DNA of 64,000 nt from Chlorops oryzae. Its lineage: Eukaryota; Arthropoda; Insecta; Diptera; Chloropidae. Positions 11,901-24,439 of the stretch are shown here, piece by piece; the stretch's first letter is position 1; each line of letters begins with the position of its first letter. The position numbers and the translations under genes were made by a program. The stretch lies in NCBI GenBank assembly GCA_020466095.1, contig CM035808.1, positions 29,524,959-29,588,958 of the forward strand, written 5' to 3'. The notes below the pieces were generated by a model, which was not told the DNA's origin, ran no database searches, and worked only from the letters and a program-made list of their open reading frames with translations.

Positions 11901-12573
11901 GTTGTGAATCTATAAATAAAATTCTGTGATTAAAGAGTAACGATTGAAATTTCTAACATCACTGTGATCGCTCCTTTATCGACAATCGCGATATATGAAT
12001 GCGTGCGTGAAAGTATAAAATATTTGAATGGGTTTAACTTCAAGCTACAGATACGATTGTTATATATAAGTCAAAGTTACATATTCTTAAATTCTCGAAT
12101 TCGTTTGAAGCCGAAAGGGAATCTATAGATAGATTTAACAAAAATTTAAAAATTCATGCGGTTATAAAAATATTTAAAGCGAAGCAACAAAATATGAAAC
12201 ATTTTTGCAAAAAAATTGCCATTACCCGTTCCCGCAAGCGTTAAAATATCGCAGCATTTGAAATGCAAAAAAATTTTTTTTTATGAAACATTGCAATTGA
12301 ATCTGAAAAAAAGTAAATAAACCCAAAAATGGCATATACTCATGATTTTCTAATGTTTATTTTTTCAATTTTTTTTTTTAATTTTTTCTCTTTTTCCATT
12401 TTATTCAAATGTGAGCGGAGAATTAAATTTATAAAATGTGCATCATGTGCACGAATTTCAATTGCCCTTACCTAATCTGTGCAGTGTGAAATGAACTTAT
12501 GGTGGCATATTTGAACAAAATGATCGCGAAGTGTGATAATAAATAGAAGGAATTATTTTTCAAAAAATTTTAC
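8997..12573 (-). other. large intron of the anoctamin gene (inferred)
   Basis: Non-coding AT-rich DNA between the exon at 8757-8996 and the candidate upstream exon. It contains a TA-flanked inverted-repeat element at 11127-11280. An open frame at 10524-10910 has no recognisable similarity. The intron assignment depends on the upstream exon being right. Confidence 0.5.
11127..11280. mobile_element. MITE with TA ends, mariner-like
   Basis: Terminal repeats GGGGTCTTCCCTTAAACGTG (left) and its inverse at 11259-11278 match at 19 of 20 bases. They are flanked by TA on both sides, as for Tc1/mariner insertions. The interior is only about 114 bp, so the element is non-autonomous. Relatives are at 28914, 49781 and 51338. 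Confidence 0.75.
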
Positions 12574-13073
12574 CCTAACTTTCCACTGGGAATACGTTAT
12601 TGGCAATTTCTTATCATTATTTGCGTTTGTGTTACTTTGTAATAGATGCCCAGAGACCTCATCCATATACAGCTGCGGTGAACTGTTACCGCCACGTCCG
12701 TTTTGTAGCGCATTCACTTGTGCGGCTATTGCAGCATCCGTATAATCTCTAGCGCCCCTTGCGGTTTCGCCTGATTGCGTCGTTGCATTGCCATTTCCGC
12801 TAAATTGATCTAGCGCCGATGAGTGTCGATAGTTTGTGTTCCAAACATTTTTAGCATTTGATTTACTATTTTCTAAACGTAAGCTACTGCCACGCTTCGA
12901 TGGTGTCTCCGTATCCGCAAGATCAACAGCAGAATGATAGACTGTATTACGTGATTGTGAGAGCGATTTACGATACGCTGCCGCTGCTTCCGATTCAGCC
13001 AAAGAGATTGTATCGAAATAAAGACTTTCACGATCCATCTCCGATTCGGGATAATCGAAATCGTTTGTGCGCA
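12574..13073 (-). CDS. probable N-terminal exon of the anoctamin gene
   Basis: This is a 500-nt open exon with a pyrimidine-rich acceptor (AG at 13075-13074) and a donor GTAAAA at 12573. It encodes an acidic, Ser/Asn/Ala-rich, hydrophilic sequence starting RTNDFDYPESEMDRESLYFD, with no membrane segment. It ends in phase 0 and the next candidate acceptor at 8996 begins in phase 0, so joining to TRRKFLDGKRSVDF keeps the frame. Other anoctamins carry a variable cytoplasmic stretch just before that motif, which fits. It starts in phase 1, so at least one more 5' exon, perhaps with the ATG, lies further up. It could instead belong to another, unrecognised gene; transcript data would settle this. 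Confidence 0.55.
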
Positions 13074-16000
13074 CTTAATGTAATAAAAAAAGAATGAAAA
13101 AAACATTTATTATGATTTATTCAAGTAATCACATCCAAAATACATTGTAAAGCAACACGATTAAATTTCTACTTTTTAGCAAGCTTGTGTACAGTGGTGT
13201 GTAGACTCGTGGACAAACACAATAAAAAAATTTGTAAAATTAGGAAATAATTACATTTATTTAAAGTAATATATCAAACACTCTAAGCCTTATGAAAATA
13301 TGTAAATAAAATGGAAACATTTACAATAAAGAGGATCATAATCACACAACTACGGTCGTATTGTACAACAGTGGTCCAACGAATGTCAATTTTTGGGCTT
13401 CGCAAATGTACTTTAATACTCGCAAATGTGAATGCGCATATTGGGTTTTCACTTATAACGAGGCTTAGACACTGGTTTTGAATCGCTACTCAGTACTGAA
13501 AGTTATTAAATTGTTTGGGTACCACCTATAAGTGTGAAGCCTTCTTCAGAAATATTTCTAGTCCAATGATACAGAAGCATAGATTTAACTTTTTGTACGA
13601 TTCTATTGAATTTTATTGACTTTTTAAATGTTTATTGTTACAATTTTTACTTTTTAATACTGAGAAAATAATTTTTTTTGTTAAAATTGCATTGAAGGTA
13701 TTCACTATTTATTTCAAAACGTTCATAGCTCGAAGAATTGTTTTTCAGAAATTTAATTACTTTCGTAGTTTTGAAACGTTTGCTCATAAGATTGAATACC
13801 ATAAATGCTTTAGTCAATTAATCAGGCATGTGCAAGAATCCGAAAACTGACGGAATCGGAATTCTAGTCAACTGAAATTTCATATATATCTCATTGACAA
13901 GCGGATAAAATAGGGCTCTGTGCAATTAAGAACCAAAAAGCGCTTCTGACTCAAAACCAAAACCAACAAAATCTGTAAATTCTATATGAAATTTTGGTCG
14001 ATTTTAATTCCGAATCGGTCAGCTTTCGGATTCTAGCACATGCCTGAATAATTATATAATTATATATAGATATAACTATAAGCGATCAAGATTAATTCCG
14101 GGATTAAGAAAATGGTGTGGGATTGGAAGCCTTAAATGGCATTTGATCAATTTTCACAAATTTCCCTTTTAATTTTCCTTAATAGCTTTGTTAAAGACTG
14201 ATAAATTTCGGTTCATTCTTCAGCCGATTGTATTTGCAAAGTATTCCCCAATTTTTGCGAATGCGAGTGCGAGTATTTGTTGCAACACTATTGCACAGAT
14301 TAAGATTGCTGTCCTCTTAGACTTTAATGGACGTTATGAGATCCGAAAGCGATTGCATAAATTACTTTAAATATTTGATTTACCGTCTTCGTCTCGTTCA
14401 AGTCGACTCATTTCACATTTACATAAATGGACAGTTTTATAGCGACAAATACCTATAATAAATGCATAGGAATAGGGGGATCCAAATTCATACGGCTCTA
14501 GCGAAAACTTTTCCAAAGGGAAAATGGATATATATATTGCTTTAATATCCTGGCAGTTATCACATTATTACGATGGAAGCTATGACTACCAATTTTCGGA
14601 TAAAGTTTCCTCACGCCTTTGAAGCGTTTTGCTTGGCTTTGCTTTAGGCTCGACAATTCAATTTAAGATAATGTGATGTTTTCACAATCTTCTGTTTTCT
14701 AAAGCTCATATCGAATTGCTTTTGTGCTCTGGTCTACATATTGATAATTAAAAAATGTGGCATGCTTTCTAATTGTTTCACTCTACATACGTATGTTTAG
14801 AAATAATAACTACTAAAAATGATTCACAAAGAATTTAAAAAAAAATAAATAAAGATTAACCACGAAAATTGAAATTCTCTACTTTAGATCGTCTGGGGAT
14901 CAACTATAAAAACTTTGATTTGAAACCGACTTAAGCAGTTTTTCCTTATTTCCATAATAAGTGGGTACTATACATTATGCCTTCAATGAACAAAATACAA
15001 AGCCATTTCGATTGAAGGTGCTCGAACAAATTTGGACAAACAAGTACGCATCGAAAATAATATGTATAACGATAATTCGAATGTATTTACTTGCCTACAG
15101 ATATACAAATTCTTTATTTTCTTTTAAATAAGACAATCATGGCAGCGTGAATTCAGGTGTGTTCAATTCAGTGTCAAGTAAATAACGAAATGAATTAAGC
15201 AGATTTGACAAAAAAAAAAAAAAAAAAAAAAAAAAGTCACGTACTGGTTGATTGTGGCAGGAAAGGCATAAATATGGAAAAATAAATTTAAAAAAAACCA
15301 CTTTCTATATGAATAATTATTTAAAGTAAGATACAAAAATGTACTGAGAAGCCGTGAATACAGATCTTGGGCAAGTAACGAGAAACAACAGCGAAAACAG
15401 TGCATTTTAATATAAAAAGAATTGAAATTTGCATTTCTAAACTAGATTTCTAGCGATTTCAATTACCAGCGGAATACATTTTTGTAGCGAGAAGATTCTC
15501 AGTAGCGTTCTACACTAAGTGCTGTGCTCTTTTTCTTGGAACGAAGCGATGGACGTTGTGTCAATTCATGGCGTTGCGTTGAATTACTTTAGCCACGATA
15601 TATGTGATGCGTTGCGATGAGGTCAATGCTTCGGGTCAGCGTACGTCGGTGGTTCCGTTAAACAAAAGAGTTGCGTAAAGAGAATTTTGAATATCGGGCA
15701 GCAGAAAGCCATTATTATGATGTCACCACACAAAATTTCGTAACCGTTGAGTTCACTGTATTGAAATAATTCAATAATTTTGAAATGTTACAAAAAAAAC
15801 TTTAAGACTGTTTTTCTATTTCAGCGAAAGACTTTAAAAATCAAACAGATTTTCTTATTTTTGTTATTTTCACTTTGGAAAAGAACCACTGAATAAAAGA
15901 GAATCAATGAGAAGAATTTAAGTGAAATGCGTTCGCGCACGACGCTCTTCGCAGCTCAACTGAACTAAAGTACGAAACGCTTTCGAATGATTCTTTTCTA

Positions 16001-17540
16001 TCATTTCGCGTTGTTCCATGCTGCTGGCTGGGATGATTGTCTGTCTGTGTCTGTCGTCGGTCGGTCGGTCGGTGCTTTTGAGTGGGCACTTGGCTGTATT
16101 TCGTTAGTGTTTCATTGAGCCATACAAAAAGCGATTCCAGCAAGAAAATATAAAAGAGAAAACTGCCGGCCGGTTAGTCGTGAGCGGTCTTTTTCTTTCA
16201 GAGCTCATTCCATTTATGGCTGCCCGCGCATTCAATGAATCAGCTTACGCACATATGCGCATACATAGTTACATGTGTCGATCATTTTGGTTGCTGTTAA
16301 TAAAAACATTGCTGCAATTGAAATTCGACAAAGCAAATGCTTATGGAATTATTTGAATTTTTCGTTTGTTTCAAAATTTTGTAATTTACTCTGCATGCTG
16401 TAAAGCTTAATGAGGCTTGGAAAGCGTAATGGGGCTTATTTCTGAGAATTATGAACGATTTTTATTTGATTATTATTTTTGGTGGCCATCTGTTTAGATG
16501 CGGGTTGTGCGATTTTAAGAATCATCGTCTTAGACAGCGTAAATGAACTCATTTTAATGGTCTTCCACATTTGTCTTTGATGACGTTTCGTTTATATATC
16601 AGAAATGGCTATGTTAACTCTTTCCCAAATATTTTTGTTATGAACTAGTGCAATCGAACGACTTCTTAGCACTTCTGTTAAATTATCATTTCATAAATAA
16701 TTGGAATCTGTTCAAAAAAGGCGATTCTCGATTCTTTCAAGCGAGAAGTTCTTATATCCGAGTACATTAATCGAAGAAGTTCGGGGGATACATAGAAAGA
16801 TAGTACAAGTTAGGATTATAAACTTAGAGAATAGAATATCATTAGTTGTTTACTCTAAGGTATGATGAATTCAATATGCATCATCATACATATTTTTTAG
16901 AAATTTCTCACATAAAGATTATTAACCTGTTCCCGCAACTTCCAGCCGAATCGAAGCAATCGTTGCCAAATAATATTGAACCGGATTTCAGTAACAAACA
17001 CGGAGACACTTAAACTTCACATATATATACTTTAATTAAAAAACTTCTTAACCTATTTCGATTTGTTGTCATATAGAACTGACGGTGGCACGTACGTTAA
17101 AGCATGATCTCCAACTACGCGTCAGCTGCAGAACATTTGACGCTGCGTCAGCTGTATGAAAAAATCAATTTCCAACAGTGCGTGCGCGTGAGCATATGGG
17201 CACTTAAATATAAAAATAAAAATATATGAGAACAAACTGTTTATATTTCAATGAAAAGTATTCCTTCCAGTGTGAAATACTCAAACGTAGGTACTCAATT
17301 GCTTCAAAAACAAAATTTGAATAATAGTTCTCAAATTTTCAATCGGGTTAAATATTCAAATTTTCGGAAAATTGACGCACGCAATTGATTTGTACAGCTT
17401 CCGTATGTTTGCATTTGTTGAATATTTGCGTCAATTGACGGAACGCAACTGACGTTTAGTTGGAATTCGGGCTTAACGAGTGAAATTCGTGGTGAGCTAG
17501 TGATGGTATAATTTTATGAGTACTTACTTAGTTTGGTAAC
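13074..17540. other. intergenic or 5' intron region
   Basis: No coding sequence was supported. It includes an inverted-repeat element (13822-14047), a poly-A tract near 15210-15234 and a short CGGT repeat near 16057-16073. The minus strand around 15950-15965 reads TCAGTTGAGC, which resembles an arthropod initiator and could be the anoctamin transcription start; this is weak. Confidence 0.4.
13822..14047. mobile_element. MITE with long terminal repeats
   Basis: The ends TCAGGCATGTGC and GCACATGCCTGA are exact inverses, and similarity continues inward for about 60 bp on each side (ATCCGAAAACTGACGGAATC against the inverse near 14010-14035). Total length is 226 bp with no coding capacity. The CAGG start is hAT-like, but the flanking 8 bases do not match. 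Confidence 0.75.
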
Positions 17541-18020
17541 TAAGGGCCAATATTACCAAGCATATTTAAAAAAATTTTAAAAATAAAATCTGATTTTCAT
17601 TTTCACCACAGAAATTTATAAAATATTTTTTAAAAAATTTTAAACTACCTCAGCAGGTCGTTTAAGTTTTTTTTAAGATATGGAAACAGCCCTGTTTTGG
17701 GCGGTAGAAAAACAGCTGATTACGTTCATTCTAAAATTTTACGGAAAAAATCTGCGCAAAACGAAACAAGCAAAGCTTTAAATGTATGGATTCGGATTAC
17801 AGCGATATGAGACTGATGAAAAATCGCGCGCACACGGCTCCATGCTCTAAAATAATATTTCAATCATTCGTGAATTTGACTGACTACCCTGACAGTGGAG
17901 CGTGCTGCCACATTTTGCTATACTTAAAAAAGTTGCATATTGAAAATGAAATTTAAAATAAAAAAATTTTTAATTTAATTTTAAAATTTTTTTAAATATG
18001 TTTGGTAATATTGGCCCTAA
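17541..18020. mobile_element. MITE, PIF/Harbinger-like, TAA duplications
   Basis: A TAA target duplication (17541-17543 and 18018-18020) encloses 474 bp whose ends are GGGCCAATATTACCAA and its near-exact inverse; similarity extends about 40 bp inward through A/T runs. A 3-bp TAA duplication with a GGG-start is typical of PIF/Harbinger. No transposase is present. A single matching end is at 45258-45281. Confidence 0.8.
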
Positions 18021-18344
18021 GCAAACCTGCGTTTTAATTAATTTATGTTTTGATTTTAAAATTAAGCTTTTTCACTTTTGATTAAAAATAAAAGCATTGT
18101 TGTATTCTTTTCATGCGGAATAACTCCCATGTGTCGCAAAAAAAACTACAATCTGTCGGCAGAACTAAAATTTTTGCATTTCTCCAACCAACATCGAGCC
18201 AATCTCTTTAGAAGCCTGCAAAAATTTTAATTTATTATGAACTTAAATTATTATGAATTTCATGCTGAATTAATCATTATAAATGTTAATTTTCTAGATG
18301 TTGGCTTTCTTGCGGTGGCTTGCATTTAAACGTAAAAGATTTAT

Positions 18345-18514
18345 TCAAAAAACATTGCATTGTGCCGGTTTGCCAAAAGTACTGGATCCGTTAGTTGTGT
18401 ATCGAGCCAGAGTTTTCAAATATTTTGTCAGCTCTAGGAAGGCCGTGTTGAATTTTTCAAATTGAACAGTCGTTTTTGTTTGTGTTTTAGCGGCCTCTAC
18501 ACTATCATGCTTAC
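18345..18514 (-). CDS. possible terminal exon, unknown protein
   Basis: On the minus strand a good acceptor (CTTGCAG, exon start 18514) opens a frame GKHDSVEAAKTQTK... ending FGKPAQCNVF and TGA, with ATAAA directly after the stop. The composition is protein-like, with a helical middle (FNTAFLELTKYLKTLARY). It ends in CNVF, a CaaX-shaped tail. No upstream exon was convincingly found: an open frame at 18590-18829 is a candidate, but its beginning lies in a transposon end. It is unrecognised and may be a gene fragment or chance. Confidence 0.2.
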
Positions 18515-18824
18515 CTGCAAGATTTGTATGATGAAAAGGAACAGTGATGCCATAAAATTGTGTACAAATTATAAAAAAAATTGATCTATTCAAACAATAT
18601 TATACATATAATTTTTGGAGTTATACATAAAAAATACGCAAGGGAAAATAAACAATATTTCAAATGGCATGGCTCGACGAATTAATTCCTCTATCTCCCA
18701 AACTACTTTTGTATCCATTTTCAAACTTGCGCAGTACATTTCTAACATTTGAAGCTTTAATTCGAAAAAAATAGTTTTAACGTACCAATATCTTTTATTT
18801 TCGCTTGAAGGTATAATAAAAATG

Positions 18825-18994
18825 GGCATTTCCGCCCCCAGTATTATTTTCGTACGTTCGCGACCACATTTTCGAACATTTTCCTTCAGGTTTTCTTTGT
18901 AATTTAATAACGTTTTGGTAGCTTTACATGTGGTGCAGAGGATGAGTTTATTCGCGGTCGCGAACGTACAAAAAAATACTGTGGGCGGAAAAGC
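18825..18994. mobile_element. MITE with 39-40 bp terminal repeats
   Basis: The left end, about 18825-18863 (TTTCCGCC, CAGTATT, CGTACGTTCGCGACC), is mirrored by the right end at 18955-18994 with a few mismatches. The interior is about 90 bp and non-coding. No target duplication was recognised. Confidence 0.75.
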
Positions 18995-20463
18995 TCATAT
19001 ACATCTTATAAAAATTTTCATATAGATTTTTGGTATTTATTATTATTTTTTTTTTATTTAAGCTTTTATGTATTTTTGGAAAAGTTTTCTTATAAGTTAT
19101 AAGCCTTAAGATTTATTTTTCAATGAATACATATCGGTGCTAGTCTCAAAACTATCGTCTCCGTTCCATTTTTGCTTCGAACAAATAAGTAAAGGTTTCA
19201 AAAAGGTCATTAATAGGAATAAAACTAAGTGAAGTAGATCAACAACGCTACAAACGTTCCAGCATGTTGAACGACCAACTTCAAAAAATTCAATCATTTT
19301 GATTTTCGTCCAACCGTTGTATCAACCCGAAAATCGGCCCTCCAACTTTGCCACAAACGATCCAATCTATCTTTCAATCTGACTTGGTTGTACCATAGGT
19401 TGGACTGTGTGCATCCCACATAAGAGAGTGAAACTCTTCTAATGTTATAAAACAGTTATTATTTACATTCCATCCAGAATTTCTATTTATTTAATTGCAC
19501 CGCGCACAGTTCAACAAAAGGCGCGTCAATTGAAAAAAAAAACATCGTCATTTATTTATGCATTGTAACGAACTTTTCTCTTAGCACTGCGAAAACCTGT
19601 TCAAAGGCAAACTGGAAAATAAAAGTTGTTTTGTCTAATTTCAGTTTTTGTAACCATTTTTATTTCTTTCTTTTCAATTTCCATTTGCATTTACATCATG
19701 TGATTCTTCTTGTCACTGTGCCTTGCAAATCTAGGCACTAATTACTTTGTAATGGGCAATGTTTTCGGAGATTATGAGATGAGAATTCTTATCTTGATGT
19801 CTTATCGGAAAATTAGAAAAAATCATTTCTTTTACTTTGGATGCATTTTCGTACTGAGAAAAAGATTACGAGCCTCACTCCATAAATTAATATTATCACA
19901 TCAAAAACCAAATGCGACGATATTGATAAACAAATCTGTATGAAAACGAAAGCGGAATTCTAATTTGGCCTAATGAATTCGCTTATATGTAAGAACATTT
20001 CATAAATGATCGTTTCGATATTCTAATCATGTTTCGGGTTTTTTATTTACTTATTTCATTTTAACAACAAATATCAATACAATAAACCCTTATTTATGCT
20101 TGTGAAATTCACAATTTAAACGGGCTTATGACATCAGTGGATTTGATGAATATTCAAACGGAAAAAGTAGTTCAGAAAAGGAAGCTAAGGAGTGTTATCG
20201 AATGACTCAGTTCATGACTCCAAATAAAGATTTATTGGTATAAGTCTCAAAATAAATTTTTTCATTCTCAATAACTGAAAATTTATAACAAAAACAATTC
20301 AACGAATTTAAAAGCTTTTCAAATGCAGAGGTCTGCACGTAAAAAAAAAAAAAAACTGGATAGAATTTAAAACAAAAATTTAAAAATATTTTTAAAAATT
20401 CATCACATTAGAGTTTCAAGAATATCACTGAAATGACTGAGATATCTTCATTTAGAGTCCATG

Positions 20464-20787
20464 GCCCTATATTACAGTGCATACTTAAGGTCTCCTTAGC
20501 ACTTAAGTAAGGCATAAGTCTTTAAAGCATTTTACCACTACCAATTTTAAGTCCTCCTTAAATAAGTTTTCAAATTAATTTAATGAAGGAATTTCACTAA
20601 TTATACGAATTTAAAAAAAGTGTAAACAAAAATTAAGTTTTTTTCAAATGTTGCCTGCCGAAAACAATTTTCGTAAGTTTTGGATAAAAATTGTCTGTTA
20701 AACCGCTTCACACTTATGGTGTTCTTAAGTCTTCAAGCTTACTTAACTTAAGAGAGCCTTAAGTATACACTGTAATATCGGGCCCTT
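20464..20787. mobile_element. MITE with 35-bp terminal repeats
   Basis: The left end GGCCCTATATTACAGTGCAT, continuing ACTTAAGG, is mirrored at the right end 20752-20787 (CACTGTAATATCGGGCCC). About 250 bp of AT-rich non-coding interior. The family is unassigned; the TIR shares GGCCC and ATATTAC words with the PIF-like element at 17541. Confidence 0.7.
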
Positions 20788-21052
20788 ATGTTGTTATTTT
20801 TGAATTAATATTAAAGAATTATGTTTTAAAAACACAAAAGTTTTTAAAATTTTAAAAATCAAGCCACATTTGAGAAAAATGAGTTTCAATGAAGCAATGG
20901 CATTTAAAAATTGAATTCGCAGATTTTTGAAATTCTGACGTGATTTATTTGACATTTTTCCACTTCTAAGGAGTCAAATTACATACAATTCAGCAAAAAT
21001 AAATCATCCAGTTGAGAGAACAAAAATTGTTTTTCAGTCCTGTGTTATCACT

Positions 21053-21248
21053 TACAGTGAATTCTCTACTTGCAGACATCTCTCATAAGCGGACATATCC
21101 TATAAGCGGAAAAATTTAGAATGAAAATTTTTACTAAAATATGATTAAAAATTAGAAAGGATCATGTACGTATTTATAAGCGGATATCTTCCATAATCAG
21201 AACAAAGGCTACAACCGTCCATGTGGGCTTATGGGAGATATAACTGTA
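21053..21248. mobile_element. pogo-like MITE with TA duplication
   Basis: TA followed by CAGTGAATTCTC at the left and GAGATATAACTG followed by TA at the right. CAGT...ACTG ends with a TA duplication are typical of the pogo/Tigger branch of Tc1/mariner. The interior has repeated ATAAGCGGA words and no coding capacity. Confidence 0.7.
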
Positions 21249-22072
21249 CTCATGACATTACTTAATTAAAGCTAATTTCCACTTCTTCAGGATTTCGTGT
21301 TCGAATTGTTGATTGGTATGCTTCTTATCGCTTCTACGGTTTAAAGTAAAGTTATTTTAAATTTCAAACTAAAGTAACGTTAAGTCAGACCATGAGTAAA
21401 TAATGATTTTCGCAGAAATTTGAATATTTTTGGCTTCTTGAGTTATTTTTCGTAATTTTATGTTATCTTATGATACGTTAAGTCACAATATGTTACGTTA
21501 TGTTATATTTAAGCTCACAAATTAAACGATCTTATCATTTCATAAATCTTCTTCCATTTCTAAGCGATTATTAATCCCGTTTACAACGGGGTACGCTTTG
21601 TGGTCTTAATGATGCGCCGAAATTTTTCTTACACCCGACCTGTCTCTTCGCCTATCGCTGCCTGTATCACTCTAGTAGAAAGTATTATCTTATTAAGTAA
21701 GTCTAATTATTTCATAAATGCGAATGATCAAAGAAAAGAAAAAAACAAACAAAAAGCATAGCCGCTATTACGCCTTAATATGTTTCAAAAAGCTTGCCTT
21801 TTTAGTCCAATCACCGTTATATTTCACTTTTATAGCATAACACCTTTAAAAGCTCACCGAATTACCCTGAGCTTTTAGCCCGGAAGCACTAGAATCTCTA
21901 CGAATCTCTCGATCTAATCGCATTCTAAATTTCCTACGCCATCTGCGCTCTCCAAATTCAAATGATACGAATAAATCGAGCGATTTTATTGCATTCGGTC
22001 GTAGTCGTTCTTGAACTCGCGTTCGGTTAACACGACAATCAGAGCTCAAACGGCGTGAAGAGAAGAAAGAAA

Positions 22073-23844
22073 ATGCGTCTAATCGGGCCTGTGATAGTTT
22101 TTTGTATTTTTACTCGAGCGTACGGCTTGAGTTTGAGCAGCTTGAATCCTTTTGCGAAGGACACTGCGAAAGATGACTTTCAAGATCGGTCGGCACGGTT
22201 CGGCTTAGATAACATTGCTAAATCGGCTGTTGATGTAGCTAGCGGTGTAGCCGAGCAGGTTGGTAAGGCTCTGCCGACCCCGAACGAATTGTTTGACTCT
22301 GGGAAACAATTGATTGTCGGATACCCTTTCGTTTTTATCTCGAGTTCGATCAATAAATTTTGTGAGTACCGCAGTCCTATAACAGATACAGAATATATTA
22401 TAAAAACAAAGATGAGAAATAGTAAAAAGCATTTGCATTTTGGCTTGTGTGATTTGTTCCAGTCTAAAGCTTTTTTCCGACGAATACTGATTGAATTGGC
22501 TTTTTTTTTTATGATCACTTTAGGTTCGGCGGCACTATCATCGGAAACGATAGCGCCAAAGTATACGCCTGATATCACGAAAATGCAATTTCAATTGAGG
22601 ACAAAATGCAGCACGGACTATTTTCCATTGCTTAAAGCTGAACACATTCTGAAGAGTCCGAATTTTGATCGCAGAAAAAATGTCGTCGTCCTGGCCTCCG
22701 GATGGAATACGAACGTAAACGATACTGATATGATTGGTGCCATTTCAAAGGGTAACATAAAAAAAAAAAAAATGGCGTAATATACTCGTATGGACGGCCA
22801 CTAATTTTAAAATCGTTTAAGTACAATTCAGTACATTTCCATGACGAGTATTTTGACGACTTTTTGAGTGACGAATATGAATATTTTGTAAGTTCATGCA
22901 TTCTAATAATCGAATTATTTTGTATTTATGAAGGTTACATCTGCCGTGGTGATACGAATGTGATTGTAAGTAGCTCGGAGGAAACGTACAGTCGAAATTC
23001 TCTATAACGAATTCCAAGGAATCGGGAAAATACTTCGTTATTGACAGACTTCGTTATAAGGGGGGGAAAACTGATACTTAAAATGTAGCGAAAAAGCCTT
23101 CAGAAGATTCGCTATAGAGAGAAACTCGTCACAGAGGAGATCGTTATCCTTGATTATGTCATAATTTTTTTTTAGGCCGTCGATTCTGCTAACTTCGTTG
23201 ATACCCTGTATACGTGGTCCGCGTTCAACACTGACGAAATAGGTGAAAGTATAGCCGTTGGTCTTAAATTAATTGCCGAAGTAGTACCTGTGGAGAATAT
23301 CCATCTCATCGGACATAGCTTGGGTGCTCACATTGTCGGAGCTGCTGGTCGATATTTTAACTATATGACCGGTAAAATGATTCCACGTATAACTGGACTG
23401 GATCCAGCGAAACCCTGTTTTAACGAAGGCGAAAACTTAAGCGGCCTTATGCGGGGCGACGGCGACTTCATCGATGTGATACACAGCAATGCTGGTGTTT
23501 TGGGCAAACGTGATCCGGTCGGTGATGTTGATTTCTATCCTGGTGGATTGAGTCCCCTGACACCTGGCTGCATAGATATTTCGTGTGCGCATGGACGTGC
23601 TTGGGAGTATTATGCCGAGTCGGTTTATCCCTATAACGAGAATAATTTCATGGCAACGCGATGCACTTCACTGAAAGCATTGCGTGACGATAAATGTAAT
23701 GGCCGAAAATATCCGATGGGCTACGCATGCCCAGACAATTTAAAAGGAAATTACTTCCTCGAAGTCAATAGCAAGGCACCGTACGGAAAGAATGGAAACT
23801 CGGAACGTTCGGCTGTCCAAAACAATTGTGGTTCGTGTGATTAA
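22073..23844 (+). CDS. secreted pancreatic-type lipase
   Basis: This is a triacylglycerol lipase / phospholipase A1-type serine hydrolase, presumably extracellular. Four exons, 22073-22361, 22524-22751, 22934-22965 (32 nt) and 23176-23844, join in phase to give 405 residues. ATG 22073 was chosen because it opens a signal peptide (MRLIGPVIVFCIFTRAYG); the open frame upstream of it lacks an ATG. The catalytic triad is visible: Ser231 in GHSLGAH, Asp259 in ITGLDPAKP, His322 in SCAHGRA. Conserved insect-lipase words are LRTKCSTDYFPL-like, VVLASGW, YICRGDTNVI, DAVDSANFVDTLYTW-like, NENNFMATRC and PMGYACP. The N-terminal region (DRSARFGLDNIAKSAVDVAS) is helical and outside the fold. The lid and beta9 loop are short, as in phospholipase A1-like members. 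A poly-A stretch follows at 23891. Confidence 0.93.
22966..23175 (+). other. lipase intron 3 with transposon-like sequence
   Basis: From about 22990 the intron reads CAGTCGAAATTCTCTATAAC, then several CGTTATA and GCTATAGAG words. This is the style of pogo/Tigger terminal repeats. A clean partner end was not found, so this is a degraded copy. Confidence 0.45.
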
Positions 23845-24439
23845 AATAAGAAGTCATAATTTTGTTTACTTAAATTTCGTTCTTATCATTAAAAAAAAAA
23901 AAAAAATTATGTTTTGGTGCGATTTCCTGACTCGTCCGGTTAGTTCTAGAGAATGTTGTTGAAAAGTGTTTCCATTTTTAGTTAGCCTTATGTAAAAATG
24001 AATTTTTCAACCTTAAGCGAGAATATATTTCGGACATTTAAAACAGGTTTCACTAAAATCAGAATCGTTTCATTGAGATTCGATTACGTTTTAATGTCGC
24101 GCGATTAAACCAGTTACAAAAGTAATGCGTAAGAGCCCCCGTGGAAGCTGTTTTTCTTCTAGGAGGGGTCAACTGCTTAACGAATTTTGTTTCGATCTCA
24201 TTTTTCCTTTCTTCAATAGTGACAATCGAATCATTTCGCTTTGTGATTTGCTAAGCTTGACTAGACTTGACTGGAATCAGAGAAAACAGATTCAAGCTTT
24301 CGCATTAAAATATCTCTATTCTGGGAGAAAAACATTGAGGTTGCCCATTTTTTTTTTTGAATGAAAGTAAAAACATCATCAGCTTCGATTCATTTTAAAA
24401 TTACACATTCGTTCCGAGGGTTTCTGCTCTGTTGATTTC
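23845..24439. other. lipase 3' flank
   Basis: Non-coding. Poly-A tract at 23891-23907. An open frame near 24125-24364 shows no protein character. Confidence 0.4.

Larger units (their letters stand above)
18995..22072. other. intergenic, upstream of the lipase gene
   Basis: AT-rich DNA containing two inverted-repeat elements (20464-20787, 21053-21248). An initiator-like AATCAGAGC lies at about 22037-22045, some 30 bp before the lipase ATG, and would give a short 5' UTR. No other gene was supported. Confidence 0.45.

Noticed and set aside
22055..22072. Lipase start upstream of ATG 22073
   Set aside because: The extra codons begin at GTG; ATG 22073 gives a clean signal peptide.
22752..22780. 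Lipase frame running past exon 2
   Set aside because: GTAACA at 22752 is the donor; the continuation is a poly-A stretch in the intron, and the next exon at 22934 restores the conserved motif.
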